Assembly: GCA_900088475.1 (NCBI GenBank)
Contig: FLMG01002824.1
Span: 1,359 to 61,902, forward strand
Direction of reading: 5' to 3'
DNA: 60,544 bases
Origin: Hyphochytrium catenoides
Lineage: Eukaryota > Sar > Hyphochytriomycetes > Hyphochytriales > Hyphochytriaceae
This document shows, piece by piece, positions 10,338 to 23,565 of this stretch. Below the pieces are notes generated by a model. It was not told the DNA's origin. It saw nothing but the letters and a program-made list of their open reading frames with translations, and did no database searches. The position numbers and the translations under genes are program-made. Numbering within the stretch: position 1 is the first letter of the stretch; the number at the start of each line of letters is the position of its first letter.

Positions 10338-13147
10338 TCCTCTTTTTCCCTCTTGTAGACCCGTCTCACCTCACAGAGCTCCCACGTCATGACAGGAGGC
10401 ACAGCAAAGGCAAAGCAATGCAGAATGTCCTTGAAGACGTTCCTCCAGAGCATTGTGAGGACGGCTGCCACTCCTGCCCCTAAACTGTGCCCAACGGTGC
10501 GCAGCTTGTACGTCGGGTACCGCTCTACGGTCTCCAGAAGCAGAGAACGGAGTGACAGGTCGAGGTTGACCGCTGCCTTATAGATGCCCAGATGCACCGT
10601 TTGTCTCTTTGTTTCTGGCGCGCTGCAGCCTATCGATAAGGTATTAGGTAGGAGAGAGAGACAGAGAAGTCGTCAGGCAAGGAGGAGAGAACCGGTAGAT
10701 GGTCCACCGAAAGAGAGAGACAGCCGGAGTACGGGAGAAAGCGAACGACCGCTTTCATAAGGCAAAGGGAATATGGACACAGCTCTCCGATATAGATGGA
10801 GGAAATAGCACCCATTTTCTCTGTCTTCTCTCTCTCTCTCTGGGTCGTTTCTCTCTTCCTTCTTCGCCGTCCAAGTCGTGGTGTCGCCTCTCTTGCTCGA
10901 TGCTGAATGGCTCCTTACCCTCAGCGTCAAGAAAGTCGATGACAGGTGTCGGTGTGTCTCCAATGAGAAAGCCAGAGGCGTCAAAAGGCGTGTAGTTCAA
11001 ATCTGTGATGACATCGTTCAGGCTCAGTGTCCCTCGGATTGTGAGGACGATCGATCGAGAAATATGATCTACAACCTGGGCATAGGGTAACGGAGCCGTC
11101 AGGCAAGCAAAAGATGGAAGAAGCGACAGGACCGAGAGAAGAGGAGAGAGAGAGGGAGAGCGAATGGAGACGACGACGCCCACATAGAGAAGCAAGCTTG
11201 AGAAAAAAAAGATTCACAGCAACAGCTAGGAAAACTGCCTCCCTTCCTCGAGTCGCTATGCCTCACCAAGAAATATGAGGGATTATGAAGGGAGCCCTTC
11301 CAATCTGCAGAGATAATGTCTTCTCTCTCTATCCGCAGCGTCTTCATCACCACCACCTCTGGAGAATGGAAAAGAGCTGCTGACGAGTAGACGGTCTCTC
11401 CGCCTCCCATTGACAGCATCATTCCGCCGTAGGATGCTGTGGCAAATCGAGAGTAGATCTGTGCCTCCACGATCCGAGGGTGACGACTAAGGAAGTCTGC
11501 AACAGGGAAGAGAGAGAGAAAGAGACAGAAAGTGAGGATGCAGACAGAGACAGATTAGATGAAGAAGAGAGAGAGAGATACTCACGGGAAAAGGAACAAC
11601 TCACAGTGACACAGGGCATGACCAATAGAGTAGTGTCTATCAAAGTGGACGAGTAAGTAGGAAAGTGACTAGAGATTAGGTTCCATGAGGAAAGAAAACC
11701 TGAGAGAGAATTGAGGCTCTCTCTCTGTCTGTCTCTCTCTCTCTCTCAGGAAGCGAGCAAAGCTGTCCAGGTAGTTATCTACGGGCTAGAGTAGCAGCGG
11801 GAAAGACCAGAAAATGAGCGATAGCCTGCTGCCTACCTGCAATATCCTCTATCTTTGTAACCTTCGGTGGCCTCGTCACCATTTCCTGGAGAACCGAGTA
11901 AGTGATCAGCTGTCGAATGAGCGAGAATGAGGATGGCCGCTCCTCAGGAGGCAGATCGCTGTACACGTGCTGAAGGAGCTTGTGAATCTCTCCCAGTATC
12001 TGCGTCTCTTCGGCGTTGAAGCCAATACCTAGGAGCCCAATAGAGAGAGCGAGAGCGAGAGAGAGAGAAAGAGACGAAGCCAAATCAGGACAAAGAAGGG
12101 AGAAAAGTAGTATCAAAAGGTCTCCTCCAGTACAAAGCGTCAAAAAGCACCGCACCAATAGCTTTGCTAATGTCACTGATGCTCTTGTCCACAGCTCCTG
12201 ATACTGCTTTGGCAAGACTGGAAAGAAAGAGGGAGAACGGTGAGGGACCGTCACTTTGAACTGGCGAAGAGAACAATTGGCATGGGTTTTCCATGTAATG
12301 CAGATAGATTTTCAAAAGCCAGAGACCAGGAGAATGGCCTCGGCACAGAGAGAGAGAGAGAGACAGAGCGACAGAAAAGGACATAGAGAGAGAGTGAGGA
12401 TGAGGAGAAAGGAGAGGGAGAGAAAAGCAAGGAAGAATAGAGAGAGATGGGAGCGGAGTGAAAATGAGAGAGAAGGAAGAGTGGAAAGAACGGGGAAATG
12501 AAGAGCGATATAGACAGAGAGATAGAGAGCAGGGGGAACTGTTTGCCGCTCGTGGAAGTGAGGACCCTGAAGGACATAAATGCATGCGCTGTGCTCCGCT
12601 CTGTTCTCTCGCACCTGCTCGAGGCCCGAACGACATAGATCCCGGCAGACCTTGCCAGATCCGTGACGCTTGCCACACCTTTGCTCTTCCCTACCGGAGC
12701 TAATGGCTTGCTCTCCTCAATCAAACCGGCTCTATATCCTTCCTCTTTCTTCAGCTCCTCCTCAAGGGCGGCAGCTCCAGTCAACTCTGTAGCAGAAGTT
12801 ACACTTTGGACTCTTTCTCCCTCGTCTGTGCCGACAGGTCCAGTAGCGACGTTTGAAGCCGAAGAAGCGGCAGCCTTGGACGGTGAAGCGCCAGTGATGA
12901 AGTCCTCAAACTGGTGTCTGTACGTCTGGAAAGGGTCGGGCGCGGGAGGAGGAGGACGGGCAACATCAGAGCTTTCCTCATCAAAGCTCAAGGACACCAA
13001 GAGCTCAGGCTGTTGTGGTTCCGATCCTTTTTGCTCGGTGCGGCTACTTTCTTCCTCTTCTTTGCCTGGTGCTTCTCCTTCTCGGCGGAAGGTCTTGGCT
13101 TGGGTCCATCTGCTTAGATATGAAGATGCAGGCAGAGACGGAAGCAT
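9371..13147 (-). CDS. Class 3 lipase, sn1-specific diacylglycerol lipase-like, multi-exon
   Basis: Exons read by eye on the minus strand: about 13147-12625, 12218-12142, 12025-11838, 11632-11601, 11496-11267, 11075 to about 10820, about 10627-10371, 10184-10071 and 9787-9371. The N-terminal exon is disordered and acidic. Family signatures run in order: FATASYGG, SYFL joined across an intron to VVDHISRSIVLTIRGTLS, the nucleophile elbow VGHSLGAGVAA (catalytic Ser), FAFAVPPVMTWELC, and VIVGDDIVPRLS (catalytic Asp). MLRHHMPGACEQELL probably carries the catalytic His. This order matches DAGL and other lipase_3 enzymes, which release the sn-1 acyl chain from diacylglycerol to give monoacylglycerol. 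I see no N-terminal four-helix membrane domain as in animal DAGL, so it is probably soluble or peripheral. Exons around 11.7 and 12.3 kb are uncertain, and the start Met is the least secure point. Confidence 0.75.
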
Positions 13148-13573
13148 CTTGGCTTTCCTGGCCTACTTGCTGTGAGCACTTCCCTTCTCTCTTCTTTCCT
13201 AGCGGGCCCAGTGATCGAGCATTCTTTGTCCGACGGACTCACAGAGCGATGATACGTTTCATGTCCAAGGAGGAGGGAGACAGAGGGAGAGAGAATGATG
13301 CAACGGCTTGCAGGAAGGAGAAGATAAGGCCTTTTTCCCCAGAAGCAGGGGATGAATGGCCCGTCGTGGTGCCATAGAAAGGAAGCAGTGGCAGCACCAG
13401 GATGGTGTTGATGGAGAGAGGAAGACGAGAGGGAGAGGAGATAGAAAGAGATTAAGAGAGCGAGGAAGAGCGAGGTGAAGCGAGCGAGCGAACGAGAGAA
13501 AGAGAGACACACAGAGAGAGAGAGAACTAGCGATCGAGAGAGAGAGAGTGAGTGAGAGAGAGAGAGACAAGAA

Positions 13574-13622
<49 letters not shown>

Positions 13623-14173
13623 AGGCATCAGCAACAGGTGAAGCGAACTCCAGAAAAAGGGATGGTGTCTGTCCTCAAACTCACATCTTATTCGATCCTC
13701 CTACGAAGAGGTAATGACTAGTCTTCTCAAGGCAAACACAAGCTAAACTTTCGTGTCTTCGCTCAACTCATGGCGCTTCTGACCAGTAAAGAATCAATAA
13801 TCAGTTCATGTTAGATAACCAAATAGAGGCTAGAAACGCCTTTTGATGAAGAGCATCGATAATCGTAATATCATTAAATGCAGTTATCAATAAGAATCTC
13901 CCGCCAAAATCTTCACATTCAGAAAAATCACTTTCTTAGTCTTCGGTCGGTCTTCATCTGGCACTAGCGACCCGATGATGAGAAGCTCACCGATGAAGCT
14001 TCAGCCTCTCTTCCGTCTAGGGACCGCAAGCGGGGTTGGGAGGAGGGCTGAGAGAATCCGCATGCAGTAGCTACAATCATCATCTCACATTCTGCACGTT
14101 AGGAATATCTATGTCATAGGAGCATCGCCTCTTGAAAAGTTGTTATCTCCCTACTTTTGGGATCCTTACTCCA
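13148..14173. other. Divergent intergenic region between lipase (-) and FANCD2 (+)
   Basis: It holds a long GA-rich stretch at about 13420-13620, ending in a pure (GA)n run, then about 550 bases of ordinary, fairly AT-rich DNA up to the FANCD2 start. Being between divergent starts, it probably carries both promoters. No clear TATA or CCAAT element seen. The end of the GA run marks the edge of the CT/GA-rich compartment. Confidence 0.5.
13565..13620. repeat. (GA)n microsatellite
   Basis: Nearly pure GA run on the plus strand. It is the last long GA/CT tract before about 20 kb almost free of them. Confidence 0.9.
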
Positions 14174-17100
14174 ATGCGGCGAAGCGGCAGCAGTAAGGGT
14201 ACCTCCCTTCCGAGGGATCCTCTGCGCGAGATCGCGAAAGGAAGAGCTAGTAGAAAGGGTAGCAATCGCTTAAGTGAAGAGGAGGATGGGACAACATTAG
14301 CTGCGAAAAAGAAGCAGAAGATTCTTGATCAACTGAACGCCAAGCCGCCTCCACATCCGTCCACCATCAGGCAGGAGTTGTCCAAGGCTGTGCAGGTAAC
14401 ACGACGTTCCTTGGTTGGGGCGCTTTTTTGTCACTTTCTTGCATAGTACTAAGGACTGTTCACTCCAGTACGCGAACAAATGCCTTCAAATATTGGCTCG
14501 CTGTGGGATCCACTGGCAAATGTCCTCCGCGGGTCCTTCGTCAGCTACTTCTGATCGTGGAAAAGAGAGGCAAAGAGGCCACACCCTCTCCACGCAGACT
14601 CCAGAATGTAGAGATCCTGTCTTGGCTAAGGTAGAGCTGGAAAAGCACTTGGCATCCAAAGGACACCTTATCAAGGACTTTCTTCAAGGTATAGCGGACC
14701 AAGACATCCACCCCCTTGCTACCCTGGCGTTCTACTTTTCAAACCTCCCTGCATTTTGCCCTTCATTTACTCTTCACGCCCTTCTGACAAGTGAATCTCA
14801 TATAGAGCTGGAAAAGCTGACCGAAGCCGAGGAGGACTTGATGAAGCTACTACTCCCTATGAAGGTATATACGTAGCTCTCAACTACTTTCTTCGCTGTT
14901 TTGACACTTCTAATAGACTATGCTTTTCTGATGTCACTGTTGTCTGGCTCACTGTTGTCTGGCTTAGACGGATAAAAGCTCCCAAGAGCAGAGCCTTCTA
15001 CGTCTGCTCATTAGCATTGAAAGCCTGCAGCTCCCGATCTTTGAGCTGATCCTAGAGAAGGTACGCCGTCCGTAATAGGAAGCATGCATAACTCGTACAT
15101 TGACGGTCACAAGGCCCAGAAGTGCTTGTTCTACTGTTGCAACCCCAGAGCTGCATGTGACCTGTCCAGTCGTTGTCTTTTGCTCTTTTTCAATTGTGTC
15201 GTGCTCTCTCTTCCCATACCTTCGTGGTTTATGCTCCGTACATCTGTCTCTGAGATTCTCAAACGGTCCGCCGCTGCCTCTTCCTAGATTCCGCTCTATC
15301 TAGACGACTCGTCAAGCGCACTTGGACCATACAGCATCCCCAAGCTTATTCTGGCCCAATTCCGGTGGTTGGACTACGTGACCGACAGTGAATTTCTCGT
15401 TAGCAAGCTCTTAGAATGTCTTCAGGTTGGGCTCCTCCTTCCCTTGAAGCCTGTTAAGGCTGCTATTTCGCTCACTGGCTGGGCAGGCCTTGTCCAGGGC
15501 TTTCTCGCCTCTGAAGGTGGACTGGCGACTGATACTCCCGCTTCTATTCCAATCCTTCCCGCTGTCCTTAGGTATCGCCTGCCCCCTTTCAAACAGAGAT
15601 CATTTCATTTTTACCGGAGATTGTTGGCGATGGAGAGCACGCGGTAAACAGCTCCTTCCCTGTTGTGCTGTGTGAAGATCCAGTCGTTTATTAGTGCTCT
15701 ACAGATATCGTCTTGGTAAAGACGCTGCTTGATATGCCATCTGTCTGTGACACTGGTCCCTTTATGTCCTCCATGTAATGGGCTAGCCCTGAACTGACCT
15801 ATATATTGCCGCTCCACTAGGCCGTGGTAGAAGCATTGCTAGAACTTATCCAAGGGGTAAGCCCACGCTACTTCCAAGTTAGTTGTACTGGACTAACCCC
15901 AGATTGCTCGCCTTTAGGACTCTTCGCTTACCCTACCGGCCTTGTATGCGCTCTCCAATCTCTCTCTCCCGGCGTCGCTCCTCCGCGAGACTATTAGCAG
16001 AGTGTTACAGCTGCTATCCTCAGGAGATCTTCGTGCTCTCCCTTCCATTGTCAAGTTCCTGCTTCAATCGAGCTCCTCAGAATCTGCGCCAGATATCGTT
16101 CGGGAGTTGCGAATGAGAGTGGAATTTGGTAAGATAAAACGTGGACTTGGAGAAGAAAGCGGAAGTGAACCCTCCCCATTCCCTTTACGGGAGAGACGCA
16201 GCAAATAGGCCTTGGTCATGTCCATAGGCACTCCGATTATGGCTGCACACTGGTTACGATGCTCTGACCATCTGTCTGCTATCAGACTCGCCGCACAGGA
16301 ACCAGCAGGACCAGAGCCTATGTCTCACTTTGAAGACCATTACTCAAAGCCTGCGCTTCCGCCTTGACATCGCAACAGCCTTTTTCAAGGTACATTTCAC
16401 TAGTCTCCCTGTATCTTTGAAGCTCCTCTATTTACCTTTCCCTGGTGGTCTCTAGTCTGTCGACCCGCTCGTAGCAAAGCCTTTCTCTTTCTCCTGGTAC
16501 GCCGAGATATCGAAGCTCCTTCTCCTATCCGACATATCACTGAGAGCAATGTTTCTCCATGTCTCCTTTCGTCGTGGTACAGGCCATCAAGAAGGCGGAG
16601 TCACCTGGAGAACTCTATGTGCTGGACATGCTGGTCCTTTTTGCGGGCTACTCCCTTCCTCAGCACCGCCGGACGGTGGAGACCATCCTGAAAAAGAAGA
16701 TTTGCCCAAGCAAGCGGGAAGGGGCCGGAAAGCGGCCTGTGGGGTCCTTATTGACGCCCGAGCTGCTGGCCCGCAGCGTTGGCCAGCATCTTGAGACTCT
16801 GCTTGACCATTTTGACTCTCTTCTTGCACTTGCGGGCACCTTCCTCAGGGACTCTCTACCTATAATGAGAGATTATGGTGCGCTCCTCTATGAGCTGACC
16901 TTTGATACCTTTCCGGACCGCTACTGCAGACAAGAGGTAAAGAATTANNNNNNNNNNNNNNNNNNNNNNNNNNNNNNNNNNNNNNNNNNNNNNNNNNNNN
17001 NNNNNNNNNNNNNNNNNNNNNNNNNATTTCCTAGCTCTGTTCTAGAGCTAAAAGCGCTAAACAGGATTGCCATACCCGTCCGCTGCATCATTTTTGTTCG

Positions 17101-20100
17101 TGTGGAGAAGTATCACGCCATTGCTTAACTGAAAAATGTGCCCACCTGTAGGTGCTGGGTGCGATCCTGACCCATTGTGGGTCTGGGAGGAAGGTAGAAG
17201 TGGACCGAAGCTTACAGTTGCTAAAGGCGCTTGCTCTCGAGAGTCCGAAGTATATTACGGGACAATCTTCACCGTCGTCAGCAAGATCAAAAGCTCTAAA
17301 GTAGGCTCTCTGTCCTATTGTAAGAGTGGAGTCTGTCTTCCTCCACCACTCTTGCATACTCGTATGGGAAACCAAACCTTTTTGGGCCTATCTCTCTGCC
17401 TGCAATCCGCTTCTCCAGCTTTGATCAACGTCTCTCGAGTCGGATAGCCTCCATCCAAGTTACTGCTCTGTTATATTGCTGGGGTCGTCGCATGCTTTCT
17501 TTGGACGAGCTGGGTACTCATCAGCCTTTGTTGTTGCAGACCCTTCAATGCCTTTGTGAAGCAACTGCTTGACTATGTGGAGACGTTTGGAGACGACCAG
17601 GTGAGCCCCACAACGGTGATGACACTCCGACACTCTTTGTGCTCGCAGAAGGACTAAGGAGGAGCCCTGCCTACCTGACAATCTTTTCGTCGCTGAACTC
17701 TATCTCCTCTCTCTTTTCACTTGTCCTCAGTCCTAATTGATTGTGATCTCCTCGTAGATCCGGAATGTCTATCAGATTCTTTGCGCTATATGTCTTCCGT
17801 CTCTGTCCGACGGTAATGCAGGAGGGGCAGATGAGCTCTTCATTCTGATTCGTAAGCAGCTCTCGCACCCTGAGGATTTTTATAAGAAGGTTGGCATCAT
17901 GGGAGCCACCGTCCTGCTAACTCAACTAGGAAAGAAGGTAACAGCAGCTAGCAATGAGCAGTAATGGGAAGCCATACCAACTCTTACCCTTACACCTTCC
18001 GTCGTACCCATGTCGTCCTATCGCCAGCCAGTTTGCTTCTTTCGTTCCTCGTCTCCTCTTCTCTTCTTGTCACGGCTACACTTTCCCGCCTTCACGCCGT
18101 CTGACCGGGAACATCGACCTCTGACTGCCCCAATTCCTTGCCTCGTCATTTATCATCATGCCATGCCATCTCCTAACACGTGGGGCTTCCCAATTCCTCC
18201 TTGCTGTCGTGGCCGCTCCGAACACTCTGGCAGAAGGTCTCCGGCAGGGACGGAGAGGAGGGATCCATAGGAGAAAGTGAAGGGTCACGTGACCTTACGG
18301 ATGCAGCCCAGCAGGAAGTACAATCACTTCTAAATCTCATGATGGGCAGCATCAGGAGTCGACCGGCCTGCCTGGCGTTCCTGTGTGATGAGCTCAGTAA
18401 TACGATCGGCACAGGTAATACTTCTCCTATCGTCTCACTGCTACCACTCCTATCCTTCATATATGGTCGTAGGGCCTACACAAGACTTCATGGCTTATCA
18501 ACTGCTCCGTCGGCCGATATATAGGAACTCTAGCGGAAGGGACTGTCTCTCATATATGTGAGCGATTCCAAGTGCTTTTGGAAGAGTTCTTCTTGGGAGA
18601 GTTCAGCGCGGAAGAAGAGGATGCCCTGCCAGCTCTAGAGATTCAGGACGTTAAGGCGTGTTTTCTTATGAACCTGGACGGCAAGGTAATTTAGTTCAAC
18701 TTCTCAAGCGCCGTTAGCCGGATCCCTTCGCAGTACCTCCTTCCCGCATATATATAGGCTTGCTAGACGTTAGGACGATGTACTCTTCCCTCTCTTCAAT
18801 GGCCTGACATCCGGTTGCGAAGGAACGTGTGCACTGAGCTTATCTTGCCCTGCTCTCCATTTCAAAGGATGCCAACCTGTACGTGAGGATCATGGATCTG
18901 CTCACCTCCCCGGTGCAGATCAAGAAGGAAATGCTGATGGTACTTTGTCCACTGATCCGGCTCATCTCACGCTGCAACCTGATGCTCTTCGGAAACCTAG
19001 AGGAGATGGACGCAGTGCTAGGATGCCCCTTATCTCTCTTCAGGTGCTGTCTTGCTCTTTCAGTTGTCAGATCTGTTCTCCTAACACATATCGTCCTTCA
19101 TAGCAAAGCAATTATGGAGGAGCCCTCGGATATCGCTGAGCGGTTCCTTCCGCTCCTGTGCGAGAGTATTTGGCACGCCATCAACTGGTTTAGAGAGCTG
19201 CTGAATGCCTTTAGTACCCAGGAAGGAGACGAGATGAGGCCGAAAGTACTTCAGAGAATTGCAGATATGCTCCTTCTCCTGTCTCTCCTTCCGTCCTCCC
19301 TTTCTCTTTACCCTTCTTTCCGACCACCCTTGCCCTCCGCTGCGCTGAAGATCTCTCCAGGCCTGGCCCTTGGTAAGGACATCTAATCATTCCGTAACTC
19401 CTAAGCTGCCTAGACTGATGTCATCTCTTCTCTGGTTCGTACTGCGGTGCTAAGTTCGCCTTTAAAGTCGTCCTTCGTTGGTGGCGTCCCGAGGCTTCTT
19501 CCTTGACTACTAGTAAGGAACTGGAGAGTGCGTAAGACTGACCTCTTCGCTTGTATACCCTAAGCGACCAAGAGCAAGCCGTCTGGTGGGGGGCTCCAAA
19601 CAAAAGGCGGGAAAGGACGAGGGAAGGGAAAGACACCCCAGTACGACCTCTCCTCCCTTCTGCAAGGCCTCCGACCGCTTGAGCCTAGAGTCTGTGCCGT
19701 CCTCTCTTTCCCAGTGTCCGGAGATAGGTCCATTAACAGTGAGTTGATCAATAAGCTTTATATATTGAGAATATGTCCTAAGAGTTATCTGAGCTGCAAA
19801 GATTGGACCTCACTCCTGGTCGCTCTTCCTTCGCCGTGATCACAGGCCGCCTTAGGCTAGAACCTGAGGTCTTGGAGTTTCTTCTCCAAGAGACATTGCA
19901 CCACTTGAGGGCTGCGTTAAACCCCAAAAAAATGACTGCCTTTAGTCGAGACGAAGGTAAGAGCAAGAGGATGAACGGGGTACAGCTCCCCAATACAGCT
20001 CTTAACCTCTAGTCTGCCTCTATCTTCCAGAAAGTGAAGTTAGCGCTGTGTACTCCGCACAAGAGATCTTTGAGATGTACTTGCCAGACGTTATCCCTGC

Positions 20101-23006
20101 CTTGGGGTTCCATGCAAAGACTTTGAGTGCCAAGATCAAGGCAATGGATGACGATAACACAGCTGGTAAGAGCTAGGCAGCGATCTCTGCATTTCGTCAC
20201 TAGATCCTCCATTCCTTGTTTCGTCCATGCGTATGATCTCCACACTTGACCAACCTTTCATTCAGTTCTCTCAACGTAATGCCCTCTAACGAGCCTTCAC
20301 GTGTCTTCCAGACGATGTCCTCTCCTTGCGATGCCTGCGGTTGATCTCGGAAAGCTTTCTTCTCCTTGTTCAGGCAGAGGAGCTGAGAGCATCTCCAAGT
20401 GGGCTGGAACTAATTGGAACCGCCATTTGCTCGTTCTTGGGGCTGAAGGATAAGAATGTAAGTCACTCGTTAGAGATATCTAGAGGTCCCTACCTCTCGA
20501 TACTCTTAATGTACTTTGCCGATGCTGCGTTTGATCAGCTGGGTATAGAATGCGATCTAAACGCTCTGAGTTCGGGCTTTGGGAGATGAAGCTTACATTA
20601 CCTCTAACGTATTGAACGTGCGGTATTGCCCTGTAAGCTTGCTGGTGTCTCTTGGGCCACTGAGCTCTATGGTTGGCATTGGGGATATATTATCAGATAT
20701 TCTGCCGCTTTCGGCATTGCATCTCTTTGCGCTCGGCGATCTTTCCTACAACTGGCTGAACAAGCGAACTCTTGCCACCTCTCCATCTGCTGTTTGTCTA
20801 ACTCGGCAGGGCTACATTGAAGCGGCGTTTAGCCTCTATGAAGAAATTTTGTCGCTTATGGAAGACCTTGGGAGTTCTGTGCTTCTTCTTGAGGTGATAG
20901 ATGCCATCATCGTCCTTGGAAGGTGAGAGGCATGCGTCCTCATGTCTCGCTAAATAAGGTCGCACTCTAACTGCGTATATCTCTCCAACATGGACCGTGG
21001 TGCTCTTCCTCAGGGAGTCAAGAAGCATTGGACAGACCCCAATCAAACCTGTGCAAAGGGAAGTTCTGCAAGACTTAGAGGGCAAGGCAAGTGACCTAGC
21101 ACTCGGCGTCCTGCGGAAGGATTGGGCCAAAGGTAAACCCTTGCAAGTTAACCTAACTGTCTGGCTAGGGCTTTACCTGCCACTGGTATCCCCAAATCCT
21201 CCTATCTCTCTTCTAAACTCCTCTCTTACATTTAGGAGACGCAAAGTTCCGCTTTTCAGCTCGAGACCTGCCTCGGGTGGTGCGAGTATATCTGCAGTAT
21301 TCGCGGGCACCATTAGACGTGGTGGAGCAGATATGCACTGAGAAGATGACAGACTTACTGGAGGCCGGAGGCAAAGGACCTGTTTACGTACGTTCAAAAC
21401 GAGATACGCGACATCGCTGTAGCGGCTATACTATGACGTGGCTTGTTATCCTGGGATCTTCATCTTCAAGAGACAAGGAGTCTCTACGCCTGAAAAGTAT
21501 TATCCATTGCTTTATCTATAATTGAAGTGGCGGAATGTGTGTTTCCTCGTATTAGCGTTGAGCCTGTCCCTGCGGTGGCGTGGACACTTCGGCTTCTAAA
21601 GTCCGTGTGAATGACTCATTTTTCTTCCTTCCTTCCCAGGACCTGCCCACTCTGACCGGTGTTACCTTCAAATTCTTTTATACTCCGATGCTCTTGGTCC
21701 TGTCTCAGAGCTTCACGCGGATTGACTTTACACCTGGAAAAAGTAGTCCAGCGGCTGTCTTTCGGTATGTGAACCGCTGCACCCTGCTGCTACAACTACT
21801 GGTGGGCTTCACCAAGTGCTTTGAGAAGAGAGAGGTAAGCTGAAAGTTGAAGAGGCAGTTTGCAAACATCCAAAGGCTGTAGAAGGTGTTGTTGCTGATC
21901 TTAGGCAAGAGGAATGTTTTTGACTCATCATCGTCTCTATGTTGACCGTCACAGATCCTGAAATGCGCGCTTAAGTATGGCCGACTCTTCCTCGACCACT
22001 TTATGTCTGCTATGCCCTACCTAGACATGCACTTCCGCTCCCACTCCCATGAAGTCCTTTCGATCATTTCCTCCTTACAGAAGACAACTCGGCAGATACA
22101 AACTCTTTGTGCTCATGGGAAGGTCAGCGAGAGTGTGGACTATGGCTGAATGGAGTAGGGGGCACGGGTGGGAACAGTGAGGGAGCGAAAGAAATCGTGG
22201 CCGTGTGATCTGTCAACCCTGGCAGACCAATGAGCCCCGCTGTGACGAATAGCTCTGGAAGTCATGCCATGGAAGTTGCGAGTAGAGATGGGATAGATAT
22301 AAAGACTAGAAGACTAGGACATTAAGGGAAGTGATCGATGGCTTTTGGGGAGAGGTGAGGGAGGTTGAAGAAGTGTTAAAGTGCTCTTTCGAGTAGTAGT
22401 CGTTCTTGCACGCCATCTCTCTGCTGACATCGTTCAATCCTTAGGTGATCCAAGACAACTCTATGACTGCGCAGGTTCCTGTCATCAAGAAGCTCTTAGA
22501 GAGATTCATCTTTCGAGTCAAAGCTTTGGCAGAAGCCAACGGGGTGATGGATGCCTTTATGGTTGGGAACCTCAAACATAAGTAAGTGCGCTACAATCAC
22601 TCTTTAAAGTCATAGAAAGAACCTCCTTGCTAGACCAACTCCCTTGTCCTGCTACTCTATCCCTCATCCATTGTTTGGGCTAACTGAGCGTATGTTGCCC
22701 TTTGTTTCTAACGCTTGATAACTTACTTATAGGAGGATTGATGGGACGGAAGTGAAAGAAGGAGCAGATGGGCCTAAAGCTGCCATAAGAAAGAAGAAAG
22801 GAAAGGAGAAAGTCCAGAATGAATCTGACAAAGATGGCGATGAAGAAGAGAACGAAGACTCAGGGTCAGCAAGCACACAAGATGATGGGTCTCAAGGGGA
22901 AGAAAATGACTCTGCTGATGACAACGACGAAGATGCTGACGATGATGAGGAGGCAGCGGATGAGGATGAGGAGGAAGACAACGACGAAGAGGAGGAGGAC
23001 ACCTGA
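14174..23006 (+). CDS. FANCD2: Fanconi anaemia group D2 protein homologue, more than 25 exons
   Basis: Nuclear partner of FANCI in interstrand-crosslink repair. Confident exons: 14174-14395, 14469-14864, 14968-15060, 15288-15425, 15572-15643, 15821-15856, 15918-16128, 16286-16389, 16583-16936, 17152-17300, 17540-17600, 17758-17937, 18234-18414, 18525-18685, 18868-19043, 19104-19372 and 19565 to about 19738. Then come about ten more, ending at 22733-23006. Family matches include KLILAQFRWLDYVTDS, LPSIVKFLLQSS, GNLEEMDAVLGCPL, HAINWFRELLNAF, SAQEIFEMYLPDVIPAL, LKYGRLFLDHFMSAMPYLD and MDAFMVGNLKHK, then the acidic Asp/Glu tail typical of FANCD2. Spliced length is about 1500 residues, near the human 1451. 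Start Met 14174 is preferred; an in-frame Met lies 14 codons upstream. The position matching human Lys561 appears to be Thr (codon 16342-16344). The 19738/19803 junction and the 20.6-20.8 kb exon are unsure. Confidence 0.93.
16948..17025. other. Assembly gap (78 N)
   Basis: A run of N inside a FANCD2 intron. The exon before it ends in phase 0 at 16936 and the exon after it starts in phase 0 at 17152. The protein matches the family straight across the junction, so no exon appears to be lost. Confidence 0.95.
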
Positions 23007-23565
23007 TTCAAAGGATGATACATTCACCCGCCAGGAACATTCCTATTGTATAGCCTCCTCCCGATCTCTCCAAGTGTGTCATATAAATCGCTGAACGGCC
23101 GTTGGCCCCTCGATACGCAAGCATGTGTACAAGGACTTAACACCGTTGAGCGTGCCAAATGACCACCTTGATCGCTGGCTGGCTCAAGCCGCCTACCTCC
23201 AGAGCCCCTATACATAAATTTCTAGTACCTGACAGCACGAGCAGCTCCACATCATGCTTCTCATCACAGGTCTATAACGGATCTCTGAAAAAGAGATTCA
23301 CAGCCGCCGCAGAAGGCAGCAACAGACTGCTCTCGGCAATCTTTGGATCCTGCACTAATTGGTGCTAAGTCACTGGAGAGCGTTAACCGTAAGGTAATAC
23401 CTTTCGTCCGAGACGTAGTACGTACCTGACAGGAAACAATCAGTGGATTTATGGCGTGATGATTGGAAAAAAAAATCTCCCTTCTTGTCTCTGCAAGGTG
23501 GTGGAGGAAACAATCACTTGTTGGTTGTTCTGTTGGTGGGATGATGATAGATAGCTAGAGAGATC
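23007..23565. other. Intergenic region after FANCD2
   Basis: 3' flank of FANCD2. No gene, tRNA or strong repeat seen. It leads directly into the inverted-repeat element. Confidence 0.5.

Noticed and set aside
15509-15538. Small exon (ALSRAFSPLK) in FANCD2
   Set aside because: It has splice-like borders, but exon 15572-15643 joins 15288-15425 directly with full family agreement.
16390-16582. An extra FANCD2 exon between 16389 and 16583
   Set aside because: The protein matches the human order directly across this interval and the phases agree, so it is treated as an intron.
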